A stretch of 34,188 bases of DNA, from contig JAJRDU010000243.1 in assembly GCA_028748685.1 (NCBI GenBank), forward strand, positions 1-34,188. The letters run 5' to 3'. The notes beneath the pieces are model-generated. The model worked only from the letters and a program-made list of their open reading frames with translations. It did not search any database and had not been told where the DNA came from. Made by a program: the position numbers and the translations under genes. Of this stretch, positions 15,029 to 23,657 are shown piece after piece (position 1 is the stretch's first letter; each line of letters starts with the position of its first letter). The stretch comes from Methylococcaceae bacterium (GTDB taxonomy: Bacteria > Pseudomonadota > Gammaproteobacteria > Methylococcales > Methylomonadaceae).

Positions 15029-16562
15029 GATGCGGGACGTTCATATGGTGGCCATGGTGTTTCGGATAATGTTCGCCGATTTCGCTGGCTTCCTGATCTA
15101 TGAATTTCAGCCAGGGCGTCGTGTAAAAACCGGTGGCGATCAACAAGCCGCATATCGTCAGCGCGATGATGCGTTCCTTGACAATCGGGTGATTGATACT
15201 GCGATAGGGTTGGATCTTGCGTCTGGAATGGGCGATAAACAAGCGTTGGAAGGCCCATAGCAGGAAGCCCGCGGCCAGCACGTTACCCAGTAAAATGGCG
15301 ATCGCGGTCAGCCAGCCGTGCTCCTCGATGGTGCCTTCGATCAGAAGATGCGCGGCGTCGAAACCGGGAGTACCGGGCATCACCATGGTACTGAGCGCGG
15401 AAATCAGAAACAGCAAGGCGATGGTGGTGTTGGTCTCGAACAAACCGCCCAGTCGCGGCAGAAACGAAGTTCGGGTACGCTCGTAAATCAGGCCTATGCT
15501 GAACAGCATGCCGGCGGTCGCCAAGCCGTAGGCCACCGACAACAGGATGCTGCCTTCCAACGCGAAGTCGTTGAAGGAAAACACGCCGATGGCCAGCATG
15601 CCGGTATGGCTGATCACCGCGAACGCCAGCAAGCGGCGAATGTTGATCTGCATCAGCGCCAGCAGGGCGCCGTAAAAAATGCCGATCAGCCCGAGCGTGA
15701 CCACGAAATGCGCCCATTGCTCGGCGGCACCGGGCACCAGCGGCAAAATAAAGCGGATCATCGCGTAAATTCCGAGCTTCAGGCCGTGCAGGAATATCGC
15801 CGCGCTGGCGGCGGTACCGTGTTCGGCCAGCAGCGGCAGCCAGGCATGGAAGGGAAACAGCGGCGTGCGCACCGCAAACCCGAAAAACAGCAGGATGAAA
15901 ATCAAGGTTTCATTCGGAATCGCCAGATTATGGTGCTTCAGGGTCAGCCAGTCGAAACTCAGGGCCATGCCGTTTTCCGCCAGACCGAAACTCAATATCA
16001 CGAAGCCGGCCAGACTCATCGCCAGGCCAGATAGCCAATACTGCAATACCGCCTTCACCACCCGATTCCGTTGCTTGCCGGTGCCGGCAAACACGGTCAA
16101 CAACACCACCGGCACCAGTTCCAGCAAACACCAGAACCAGAATTGCAGCACGTTCAGCGCCGCGAATGCGCCTATCAAGATGCCCTGATAAGCCAGCAAA
16201 CAGGCGACGAACAATCTATCGTTGCGATGGCGGGTGATCAGCGTATAGACCAATGCCAGCAAACCCAGAATTGCGGCCAGCGGGATGAACAGAATATTGG
16301 TGCCGTCGACGCCGACCCGATAACTCAGGCCTAGAAAGTCGACGCTTTCGGCCAAGTGTATGCCGGGGGCTTCCGAATCGAAGGCCCAAAGCAAATAAAG
16401 GCTAAGCGCGACATTCAGCAGGGCACCGGCAAACGCCAGCCGCAAACTGTAATCGGGCTTGACGGTCAGCACTGCGGCCATCGTGAATAGCGGCACCAAG
16501 GTCAGCGCCGTCAAAATCGGAAATGCAGCGGCGGCCTGCCAGTAAACTATATCGGTCATCAT
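15021..16562 (-). CDS. NuoM-like antiporter-type membrane subunit with Lys-to-Arg change (NuoM-like 2)
   Basis: A 513-residue NuoM-family protein. The start ATG at 16562 overlaps the dabB1 stop (ATGA); longer readings would run far into dabB1. The core is diverged: the helix-5 glutamate is present as Glu148 in WCLLELVPVVLL, but the helix-7 lysine used for proton transfer is Arg232 (GFAVRTPLFPFHAWLP), and the sequence after it lacks the usual acidic/His pattern of WLPDAH. The helix-8 lysine is kept (FLHGLKLGIYAMIRF). The C-terminus is rich in histidine (HYPKHHGHHMNVPHHE), which may bind metal or be a chance feature. It is coupled to dabB1 upstream and nuoM-like 1 downstream, so the products probably act as a set. 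Confidence 0.83.
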   Translation of the reverse strand: MMTDIVYWQAAAAFPILTALTLVPLFTMAAVLTVKPDYSLRLAFAGALLNVALSLYLLWAFDSEAPGIHLAESVDFLGLSYRVGVDGTNILFIPLAAILGLLALVYTLITRHRNDRLFVACLLAYQGILIGAFAALNVLQFWFWCLLELVPVVLLTVFAGTGKQRNRVVKAVLQYWLSGLAMSLAGFVILSFGLAENGMALSFDWLTLKHHNLAIPNETLIFILLFFGFAVRTPLFPFHAWLPLLAEHGTAASAAIFLHGLKLGIYAMIRFILPLVPGAAEQWAHFVVTLGLIGIFYGALLALMQINIRRLLAFAVISHTGMLAIGVFSFNDFALEGSILLSVAYGLATAGMLFSIGLIYERTRTSFLPRLGGLFETNTTIALLFLISALSTMVMPGTPGFDAAHLLIEGTIEEHGWLTAIAILLGNVLAAGFLLWAFQRLFIAHSRRKIQPYRSINHPIVKERIIALTICGLLIATGFYTTPWLKFIDQEASEIGEHYPKHHGHHMNVPHHE

Positions 16563-18130
16563 CGGTATCCCAGCGCCACCATCAGTGTGATCAATACGAA
16601 CAAGGCCAGATAGCGCGGCCGCAACAACAACAGCTCGAAACGGTTCGCGGCGCGGCCCAGGCGGCGGCCGAGCCGAATCGAATCGCGGCCGATGCCGCGC
16701 AGAATAAAGCGGTATTCGAACCAGTGCAGCAAGGCAGCGGTCCATTCGGCCAGCTTTCCGGCCAGACCGCTGCCTTGCGCGAAGCGATCTTCTTCGCTAG
16801 TCAGGTTGGCGCCCATCTTTTGCTCTTCCCATTCCACCAACGAGGATATCGCCTTGATGGCCGGCGCAGGCGCGCCCAAGGCAGGATCGACGATATGCTC
16901 GTCGATGTAACGCATATCCCTGGCCAGTTGTTGGATAGGCTTGACCAGCATCCAGTCCATCGCCGCTTCCAGCCAGCCACGTTGCAGCGACACCATGAAC
17001 CCCCATCGACAGTTGGCTAGCATAGGCGAGACCGGCTTGGTGGGCCTCCCCCGGGTGTTGTGCAGGATCGACGGCGAGGTCAATAATAGATAACAGCGCA
17101 CCACCGCATGAGCGCCAAGATGCCAGGCCGCCAGAGTCCAGAAACCCAGTCCGCATTCCACAAACATCAGGCCCAGTTGCGCCGACGTGGCGAAAATCTG
17201 CGAGCTTTTGATGTCGGTCTGGCTCAATCCTACCCAATAGCTGTAAATCGTGGTCAGCGCGCCGACCACGGCCAGCACCCACATCGCCAGCGGCGCTTGT
17301 TCGAATAGTGGCCGCAATTGAATGATCAAAAATATCCCGGCATGTATCATCACCCCGCCGTAAAAAATCGCGCTGGACGGCGTCGGCCCTTCCATCGCTC
17401 GGGCCAGCCACGGCGTGAACGGCACTTGCGCCGATTTGGCGAACGCCGCCAGCGCAAAACTCAGCGCCAGCAAGGTGGCGTCGCCGTGATCCAAATCAGC
17501 CGCGCCGTTGTTGATCGCCCGCCAATCGGCGCTTTCCAGCCAGGCCAGGGCCAAACCTATCGCCAGAATAAATCCACCGTCGCCGACCCGGTTGGTGACG
17601 AAGGCCCTGGTGGCGTTGTGCGAGGCCACCGGCCTGTCATAGGCATAGGCGATCAACCAGTAGGAACACACACCGGCGATCTCCCAGCCGATGAAGCTGA
17701 ATACCGCATTGCCGGACAACACCAATAGCAACATCGCCGCCGCAAACAGATTCAGGATGAAAAAGAAACGATGAAAGCCGGCCTCGCGGTGCATGTAATT
17801 CACCGAAAATCGCATCACGATCAACAGCAGCAACGAGAACAGGCTGGCTAGTGCCAGATTGAAACCGCCGCTCGTCAGCTTGAAAGCAATAGCCAGCTTG
17901 CCGCTGTTTAGCCAGTCGCCGTAATGATATGAGGTGGCAAGCTTTCCAAACTGATCGCAAGCCAGCAATCCCAAGGCGGTGGCTACCGAAACACTAATGG
18001 CCAGCAACGTGATCCGCGCCGTCGCTTTCTCGCCGGATTCGCCGTCGATGATGTGGAAAAAATTCAGGCCGCCTACCAGCAGCGCGGCCAGCAGCGGTGA
18101 CAAAGGAATCAGAACCGTCCAGATAGCCAT
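16559..18130 (-). CDS. dabB: DAB inorganic-carbon pump membrane subunit DabB (NuoL-like), first pair
   Basis: A 523-residue NuoL/proton_antipo_M protein, read with ATG at 18130 just past the dabA1 stop, with GAGGG as ribosome-binding site inside the dabA1 end. Core residues are Glu150 in FSFIGWEIAGVCSYWLIAY and Lys232 in FAKSAQVPFTPWLARAMEGP, followed by the DabB/NuoL signature PTPSSAIFYGGVMIHAG. The C-terminal third is not the NuoL piston helix but a charged region (VEWEEQKMGANLTSEEDRF) and a final hydrophobic helix. DabB proteins are the cation-conducting partner of DabA; together they use the proton or sodium gradient to drive one-way hydration of CO2 to bicarbonate in the cytoplasm. Immediate linkage to dabA1 makes the assignment firm. 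Confidence 0.88.
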   Translation of the reverse strand: MAIWTVLIPLSPLLAALLVGGLNFFHIIDGESGEKATARITLLAISVSVATALGLLACDQFGKLATSYHYGDWLNSGKLAIAFKLTSGGFNLALASLFSLLLLIVMRFSVNYMHREAGFHRFFFILNLFAAAMLLLVLSGNAVFSFIGWEIAGVCSYWLIAYAYDRPVASHNATRAFVTNRVGDGGFILAIGLALAWLESADWRAINNGAADLDHGDATLLALSFALAAFAKSAQVPFTPWLARAMEGPTPSSAIFYGGVMIHAGIFLIIQLRPLFEQAPLAMWVLAVVGALTTIYSYWVGLSQTDIKSSQIFATSAQLGLMFVECGLGFWTLAAWHLGAHAVVRCYLLLTSPSILHNTRGRPTKPVSPMLANCRWGFMVSLQRGWLEAAMDWMLVKPIQQLARDMRYIDEHIVDPALGAPAPAIKAISSLVEWEEQKMGANLTSEEDRFAQGSGLAGKLAEWTAALLHWFEYRFILRGIGRDSIRLGRRLGRAANRFELLLLRPRYLALFVLITLMVALGYR

Positions 18131-18132
18131 GT

Positions 18133-21100
18133 TCACAAGCCCTCGGCCAAAACAGCTTGTTTGATCAACATGGTCTCCACCGGCTGGGTCTCCTGCCGAT
18201 AACAATCGGGCGAATCGTTCCGTAGCGGCAATTCAATATCCGCCGGCTGCCAGGCCACGAAACCTACCCCGCGTTGAAACACGCTGATTTCGCCGCTATC
18301 CGGGTCCTTGGCGCTGAGATGCGCCCAGCCGCCGCCTATCAGTTCCCGCAAACTTTCCTGGCGGCCATAGATTTGCTCCAGCACCGAAGTCTTGGCCTCG
18401 ACGATAATCTGCAGACGCATCGCTTCGTGAATTTCTATCATCTGCCGTGGCAAGCCGGTGCGCAAATCGCCGCCGGCCCCTTCCATCACCGCGAAGAAGC
18501 CTGTCAGGTTGTGCGGCACTTTCGACCCGCAGCCCAGGCGTTCATTATTGACGGTGGAGAAATAATATTCCAGATTGATGCCGGCTCCGACCGGGCCGAC
18601 CGCCAGCAAGATGCCTTCCAGCACGGTGCCGTCGGGATCCTGGGTCGGATCGTAGGAGATCAAAAACAAGCGGCGATCGAAGAACGCGCCCTGGGTCAGC
18701 GAGCGCCTGCCCACCAAGGCCGAGGCGTTGGTGGCATGGCCGAGTTCCGGGCGCGCCTGGGAGAAATCGGCCGCCCGCCCCAGGAAATGCCGCAAGGCCT
18801 GTTCCGGCGACGGCCGGAGGGGCGCCGAAGCCAGCCGCCTGCAGCGTTCGTGAGCCGACATGCGTTGTGCATGCCGCATTTGTTCGATGAATTTAGTCAG
18901 CGCCGGCCGGCGCGCGGGCGGCACATCGGCCTGGTCGTACCAGAGTATGTCTTCGTCGCAAGTGTTGTGCTCGGCGCCTATGAACCAGGTGTCGTCCGGA
19001 ATGATAATGCCGCACTCGACCAACAATTTGCGCACCTCGGGCCGGTTGGCCATCGCCGCGAACAGCCGGGCATTCGGTCCGCCGTGGCGGCCGCTACAGG
19101 CGCCGCAATCGTAGGCGGCCAGATGCGGATTGTTCTGGCTGATCGAACCATGGCCCATCAGCACCACCAACTCGGCAAAGCCGTATGTCAGGCCGGTATT
19201 TCTCAGGAAGCCGGCGATGCGTTCGGCCTGTTCCTGGTCGGTGAAACCTAGCCTGGGCTTCTCCGGCGTGGCCGGACTGCCGTTTGCATCGGCGTCGAAC
19301 CGCAAACGGGTGGAGGGTTCCGGCGCGACGATTTCGCCAACGGCACTCAGCAGACGCTGCTGAGTCTTGGGAAAAAAACTCTTCGCCAAAAGGCCGGCCA
19401 GTGTCAATGGTGCAAGCGCGTTGATCAAGGGATAGGACAGCAAGGCATCGCGGCGCAAACCGTGATGCAGCAGATCGGCGACACGCCGCTTGAGCTTAAG
19501 GCCTCGCCGATGACGACGCTCCCGGTTTTCCTGACCGACTTGGCTCTGTTCCCGAACATTATGGGACGGCGTCACCACCACCGGGCACAGCGCCGTGAGC
19601 CGGGTATCGTCCAAGCCTTGATAATTCATCGGTACGCCGAAGAAACCGGCCGCACCCAGGGTCTCGATCGCCGGATTCAATTCCTCCAGATGGCGGCGTA
19701 TACCTTCCTCCCTGTCGTCCATGCAGAACACGATTTGCGCTTCGGGACGGCTATCCCGCCGCGCCCAACGTCCTCGATCATGATTGGCATGCAAGGCTTG
19801 CAACAGCCGTTGTTGATAATGGCGTTCGTAGGCTTCGAGCCAGGCCTTGCTGCGTTGCGCCTGGTCAAAGCCGTCGATAATGTCCAGCCATTCCAGCAAT
19901 TGGGTTTTGCTCAAGGCCCGTAACGAGGCGGCGTTGAAATTCAGTAATCGACAGAGGAGGAACAAACGCCAGCCCTGATTGTAGACGCTGAGCTTATGGC
20001 CGTCCGCCAGCGGACTGTGGCGCCAGGTCCAGATGCGTTCGGCCAGGCTTCGCCAGGCCTGGGGGTTGCGGGCGGTATCGGCCAGCAAAGCATGCCCGCC
20101 CTGAGTCAGATATTCCGGCAATTCGCGCCGAAACAGCGCCCGCCTAACCGCAAATTCGGCCGAATATTTCTTGAAGTAGGCCAGCAGCTTGTCGAAACGC
20201 GCCTCGCAGCGCCACTGTTCACGGCAAAGCGGTTGGGCGTAAAGGCGATCCAAGGTCAGGCGTATCGCCAAATAATCGGCCAGTAGCGGCCGGGTAGCAT
20301 CGTCGGCCTGATAGCCGGGATGGGTTTGCCGCCAGTTGATCAAGCCCGACCAACCCGGCAGTTCCAGCGCCAAACGCTGTAGATAGCCCGGCCAGTGTTC
20401 GCTGGGAATCGCCAGCGCATTAAGCTGCTGAATGATCGCATCGACGGCATCGTCGGGCAGCGCCTCGGTGACGGTTTGCCAATCGCCCAGCTCTTGAAAC
20501 AGCGGCTGGGCGTCATAATCCAGACCGCGGCGCCAGGCTTGATACAAACCGAGGCTCTGACGTTGCGGCAAGCGCCAGGCGGCCATGCCTTCGTCCAGCA
20601 AGGAGCCGCAGAGACGAATCAATTGCGGCCGCACCGAATCCAGAATATCGGTGCCGCACAAGGCCTGCAATAAGCCGCGCAAGGTCAGGCTTTCGCCGAC
20701 TGGGTTAAACATAGCCTCGATTTCGGCGGCCGTCTGCCGCCGCATCTGCTCACCCACCGAGGCCTGATTGCCTTCGTCAAACCAGCTTTCCGCCTGCTCG
20801 GCGGAAAGATCGAGCAAATCTTCGGGATGCAGCTCGGGCATCCGCAATTCCAGTTTATCCAGCACACCATTCCACAGTTCGCGCGGCGTCTCACCATCGA
20901 AGGGGGCGACATCGAGCAGGCCTAGTTCCCTCGCCCGCCAATTGAACTGCGCCGGCGTTACGGGCTGCAAATCGTACAATAAGGCCAACCGGTAAAGTTG
21001 CGGGCGGCTAAGGGTTTTGCCATCGGCTTGGCAAACCACGGACGGCTCGGCTGCAAATTGCCGGGCCAGCACCGCGTCTATGTCTTCGTCGCTGATCCGG

Positions 21101-21333
21101 CCTTGGCGATGAAACTCGCGAAACTGCTGGTCGGATAAATAGCAATCAATGCCGGTCAACGCCGAAAACTCGGCCAAGGCCTGTTCAAACGGCAAATGCT
21201 GAAAGCCATGCAGGGTGTTGTGATGCACGAAGTCGTGTATCGGCGCCTGCCCCGGCAGCACATGATCGAGATGATGAATCGCGTCGAGGATGATGTCGCG
21301 CGGGGAGGCGTTATTCGAGGCGGAATAGCACAT
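18133..21333 (-). CDS. dabA: DAB inorganic-carbon pump catalytic subunit DabA (UPF0753/DUF2309), long form
   Basis: A 1066-residue peripheral protein of the DUF2309 family, distantly carbonic-anhydrase-like. The zinc site of DabA is intact: Cys537 and Asp539 in IVFCMDDREEG, His728 in VVLMGHGSIS and Cys743 in AAYDCGACSG. The His-to-Cys spacing of 15 residues is as in characterised DabA. Other conserved blocks are DFVHHNTLHGFQHLPFE near the N-terminus, NPAIETLGAAGFFGVP, NTCDEDILWYD and a C-terminal VGAGINLEYYFS...KVPHN...DLRTGLPRQMIEIHEA. This long form is the type seen in chemolithoautotroph DAB operons and is about 200 residues longer than DabA of the second pair. The ATG at 21333 is preferred to a TTG two codons upstream. 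The ribosome-binding site is poor. It couples to dabB1 downstream. Confidence 0.93.
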   Translation of the reverse strand: MCYSASNNASPRDIILDAIHHLDHVLPGQAPIHDFVHHNTLHGFQHLPFEQALAEFSALTGIDCYLSDQQFREFHRQGRISDEDIDAVLARQFAAEPSVVCQADGKTLSRPQLYRLALLYDLQPVTPAQFNWRARELGLLDVAPFDGETPRELWNGVLDKLELRMPELHPEDLLDLSAEQAESWFDEGNQASVGEQMRRQTAAEIEAMFNPVGESLTLRGLLQALCGTDILDSVRPQLIRLCGSLLDEGMAAWRLPQRQSLGLYQAWRRGLDYDAQPLFQELGDWQTVTEALPDDAVDAIIQQLNALAIPSEHWPGYLQRLALELPGWSGLINWRQTHPGYQADDATRPLLADYLAIRLTLDRLYAQPLCREQWRCEARFDKLLAYFKKYSAEFAVRRALFRRELPEYLTQGGHALLADTARNPQAWRSLAERIWTWRHSPLADGHKLSVYNQGWRLFLLCRLLNFNAASLRALSKTQLLEWLDIIDGFDQAQRSKAWLEAYERHYQQRLLQALHANHDRGRWARRDSRPEAQIVFCMDDREEGIRRHLEELNPAIETLGAAGFFGVPMNYQGLDDTRLTALCPVVVTPSHNVREQSQVGQENRERRHRRGLKLKRRVADLLHHGLRRDALLSYPLINALAPLTLAGLLAKSFFPKTQQRLLSAVGEIVAPEPSTRLRFDADANGSPATPEKPRLGFTDQEQAERIAGFLRNTGLTYGFAELVVLMGHGSISQNNPHLAAYDCGACSGRHGGPNARLFAAMANRPEVRKLLVECGIIIPDDTWFIGAEHNTCDEDILWYDQADVPPARRPALTKFIEQMRHAQRMSAHERCRRLASAPLRPSPEQALRHFLGRAADFSQARPELGHATNASALVGRRSLTQGAFFDRRLFLISYDPTQDPDGTVLEGILLAVGPVGAGINLEYYFSTVNNERLGCGSKVPHNLTGFFAVMEGAGGDLRTGLPRQMIEIHEAMRLQIIVEAKTSVLEQIYGRQESLRELIGGGWAHLSAKDPDSGEISVFQRGVGFVAWQPADIELPLRNDSPDCYRQETQPVETMLIKQAVLAEGL

Positions 21334-21427
21334 GGTCAAATCAATTCCATATTCATTGACAGGCCGAACGATGGTCTTCCAAAGGTAGCCGATTTTATAA
21401 AGTCTATTGGCCTTCTGAGCGTAGCTT

Positions 21428-21657
21428 GGGGTTTAACCCCGTATGCCGCGCCGAGCACCGGAGCTTTTGGCAGGATCAGCCCGAAGGGGCGATGCAAGGA
21501 TGCATCGCGTTGACGAAGGGGCAGGAGGCCCCTTTCGTCAACCCCTGACAAAAGTGAGGAGCGCAGGAAATAAGCGGCATCCGGGCCGCTTTTTCTTTGG
21601 ATACTTTCTTTTGGCGGAGCAAAAGAAAGTATCTCGGCTGTCGGTCCGAGAACCGAC
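21428..21657. repeat. Hairpin-rich intergenic element (dispersed-repeat type) between nuoM-like 3 and dabA1
   Basis: This fills most of a 364-bp gene-free stretch (21334-21697). Six inverted repeats follow one another: GGGGTT/AACCCC (21428-21440); GCGATGCA/TGCATCGC (21489-21508); GTTGACGAAGGGGC with its complement, one bulge (21509-21542); AAGCGGC/GCCGCTT (21572-21591); a perfect 14-bp stem GATACTTTCTTTTG/CAAAAGAAAGTATC (21600-21633); and GTCGGT/ACCGAC (21640-21657). In addition GAGCTTTTGGCAGG (from 21467) is nearly complementary to CCTGACAAAAGTGAG (to about 21558), so hairpins two and three sit inside a larger stem. I recognise the 14-bp-stem segment as a type common in intergenic DNA of many proteobacteria. 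Its role is unknown; it could attenuate transcription entering dabA1 or be selfish DNA. Confidence 0.75.
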
Positions 21658-21697
21658 TTCATAAAACTTTCGCGGCAGCGACACCTTATGAAGAGCA

Positions 21698-23170
21698 TCA
21701 CGGCAACCTCTCCCCAATCACCACCATCATTTTGCCGACCGTGGCGGTAGACAATTCGATCAAGGGCGCCGGCAGCAAGCCGAATAGCACGATGCCGCCG
21801 ACGAGGACGCCGGACGTCATCAGTTCCACCGGCTTGAGGTCGGCGATCTGCCGCATCTGCGGCTTCACGGGCCCCGTGAACAGCAGGCCGATGGTGCGCA
21901 TCGCGTAGGCGGCGCTGATCAGGATGCTGAGGCTGAAAAACACCATCAAGCCGCCCCATTGCTGGAAACCGCCGATCAGGGTATGCAGTTCGGCGATGAA
22001 ACCGACCGAGCCGGGCAAACCCATCGCCGCCAGCAAAGTCAGCGTGGTCAATGCGGCAAAACGCGGCATCACCTGCACCAGCGAACTGTAATCCTGAATG
22101 TTACGGGTATGGGTGCGTTCATACAGTAGACCGACCAGCAGGAACATCGCCCCGGCAATCAGGCCATGGGCGCTCATTTGCAGGATCGCGCCGCTAAAAC
22201 CGGCCTGGTTCAACGCGGCTATGCCCAACAACACCACGCCCATGTGACTTAGTGACGAATACGCCACCATCGCCTTCAAATCGCTTTGCCGCCAGGCCAA
22301 CAGACCACCGTAAATCATGCCAAACAGGGCCAAAAAAACCAGCAAGGGTTGGATCAATTGCGCGGCGACCGGCAACATCACCACCGCGCGCAGCAAACCG
22401 TAAGCGCCCATTTTCAACAGGATGCCGGACAGCAAAATGCTGATCGGACTCGGCGCTTCGACGTGGGCCAGCGGCAACCAGCCATGCAGCGGAAAGATCG
22501 GCATTTTCACGCCGAAGCCGATCAGGAAACCCAGCAGCACCAGCACCTGTTCGACCACCGGCATGTTTTGCGCCGCCTGTCCCATGGACACCATCAGCGA
22601 GCCTTGATGTTCCAGATCGTACTGGCTGATTGCCAGCAGGCTAAGCAGCATGAACACCGAACCACCCATGGTGTACAGCACGAAATTCAAGCTGGCGGCA
22701 TGGCGACGCTTGCCGCCCCAACGGTCGATCAGGAAGAACAGCGGGATCAGTGTCACTTCCCAAAAGATGTAAAACAGCGCCCAGTCCTGCGCCATGAACA
22801 CGCCGAGCATGCCGAATTCCAGCAACAGAATGGAGATGTGATAACCCTTGATGCTGTCGGTCACCGAGAAGGATGCCAGCAAGGCGATGGAGGTGAGCAA
22901 GGTGGCCAGCACCAGCATCGGCATGGACAAGCCGTCGACGCCCAGGGCGTACGCGCTGCCGAGTTTAGGATTGAGGGGATAAAATTCGCCGAACTGCAAT
23001 GCCGTGTTGCGGGCGTCGAATTCGGCCAGCAGCCAGCAGGCCATCAATAAGGCGCAACTGGTAAACAGATTGCTCAGGCTCCTGATCAAGCGGGTATTGT
23101 TTGCGGAAACGGGCACCAGCGATAGCGCCCCTAACGCCGGCAGCCAAAGCAATATGCTTAAAATTGTCAT
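21698..23170 (-). CDS. NuoM-like antiporter-type membrane subunit (NuoM-like 3), upstream of dabA1
   Basis: A 490-residue protein, the most canonical NuoM relative in the window. Glu138 lies in FYIFWEVTLIPLFFLID, Lys222 in GFGVKMPIFPLHGWLPLAHVEAPSPIS and Lys253 in LLKMGAYGLLR; the AYSSLSHMG and GAILQMSAHGLIAGAMFLL segments are standard. The ATG at 23170 gives the usual NuoM N-terminus (MTILSILLWLPALG); a frame extension to an ATG at 23221 adds a charged leader not expected for the family. The ribosome-binding site is only an A-rich GATAAAG. It precedes dabA1 on the same strand, but a 364-bp hairpin-rich element separates them. With the two NuoM-like genes after dabB1 it gives this DAB block three extra antiporter-like subunits. 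Confidence 0.87.
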   Translation of the reverse strand: MTILSILLWLPALGALSLVPVSANNTRLIRSLSNLFTSCALLMACWLLAEFDARNTALQFGEFYPLNPKLGSAYALGVDGLSMPMLVLATLLTSIALLASFSVTDSIKGYHISILLLEFGMLGVFMAQDWALFYIFWEVTLIPLFFLIDRWGGKRRHAASLNFVLYTMGGSVFMLLSLLAISQYDLEHQGSLMVSMGQAAQNMPVVEQVLVLLGFLIGFGVKMPIFPLHGWLPLAHVEAPSPISILLSGILLKMGAYGLLRAVVMLPVAAQLIQPLLVFLALFGMIYGGLLAWRQSDLKAMVAYSSLSHMGVVLLGIAALNQAGFSGAILQMSAHGLIAGAMFLLVGLLYERTHTRNIQDYSSLVQVMPRFAALTTLTLLAAMGLPGSVGFIAELHTLIGGFQQWGGLMVFFSLSILISAAYAMRTIGLLFTGPVKPQMRQIADLKPVELMTSGVLVGGIVLFGLLPAPLIELSTATVGKMMVVIGERLP

Positions 23171-23657
23171 TTTTTCTTTATCGCTTTTGTCAATTTGGAC
23201 GATATTTCTAAAGTTATCCATGGAAAATTGAGGTGATTATGAACCCCCAATAACGAGCTGACACTGTCTACCGAAAGACGTAAAAGAGCGGCCACGTTTG
23301 GCCAGATGAACATTTAATAACAACATCGAGGCCAAATGATACGCAAGGCACCGGCGTCACGCAACGCCGAGGGGCGTTTCGATGCGTACGAAGGCTATAG
23401 TCATCGCACTTCAAATTTCGGCAAATCAGTTCCCTCGCCCTTGCGGGAGAGGACAGGGAGGGGCTACAAACCGGAAGTTGAAGCGCGAAAGGGATATTTG
23501 GGAGCGGTAGCTGACCGCCCAAGGTCAAATTTGGACAAGTCAATCCAAGTGCCGGAATGGGCGTATGGCGAGGTTTTGCTCTCGCTGGAACAATAGGACT
23601 TTAGCCGCAACCGGCGGTTTTCGGTCGAGGCTAAAGCTTCACGGAATCAGTATGAGG
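23171..23657. other. 487-bp gene-free stretch with repeat-like sequence
   Basis: This lies between the end of dabB2 and the start of nuoM-like 3. It contains a TCCCTCGCCC...GGGAGAGG...AGGGAGGGG segment at 23431-23463, a pattern common in dispersed proteobacterial intergenic repeats, a long-loop inverted repeat TTTGGCC/GGCCAAA (23297-23336), and the hairpin listed at 23599-23646. A frame of 86 codons at 23336-23596 crosses the repeat, has no ribosome-binding site and shows no family features, so I do not call it. No convincing promoter for nuoM-like 3 was found. Confidence 0.5.
23599..23646 (-). terminator. Hairpin just after dabB2
   Basis: A perfect 8-bp stem CTTTAGCC/GGCTAAAG, with a long loop that itself contains ACCG/CGGT elements, begins 11 bp beyond the dabB2 stop codon. 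There is no T-run. It is a plausible end for the dabA2-dabB2 transcript. Confidence 0.4.

Noticed and set aside
15318-16034. 238-codon open frame opposite NuoM-like 2
   Set aside because: Its glutamine/histidine-rich composition is typical of antisense reading of membrane-protein genes; no ribosome-binding site or recognisable domain.
16563-16745. Longer start for NuoM-like 2
   Set aside because: The extra residues are out-of-frame dabB1 sequence rich in arginine and proline; the ATGA overlap at 16562 is the natural start.
18131-18205. Longer start for dabB1
   Set aside because: It would run into the end of dabA1; ATG 18130 gives a normal hydrophobic NuoL-type N-terminus with GAGGG upstream.
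18274-19251. 325-codon open frame opposite dabA1
   Set aside because: It is a shadow of the GC-rich dabA1 coding strand, with no family features, and it conflicts with a gene carrying a complete Zn site.
13457-23170. Partial respiratory complex I (nuo) or Mrp antiporter operon
   Set aside because: Only NuoL/M-type subunits occur, none of NuoA-K or the small Mrp subunits, and they are interleaved with dabA and dabB.
23336-23596. 86-codon frame in the gap before nuoM-like 3
   Set aside because: It crosses a dispersed-repeat segment, has no ribosome-binding site and shows no protein features.
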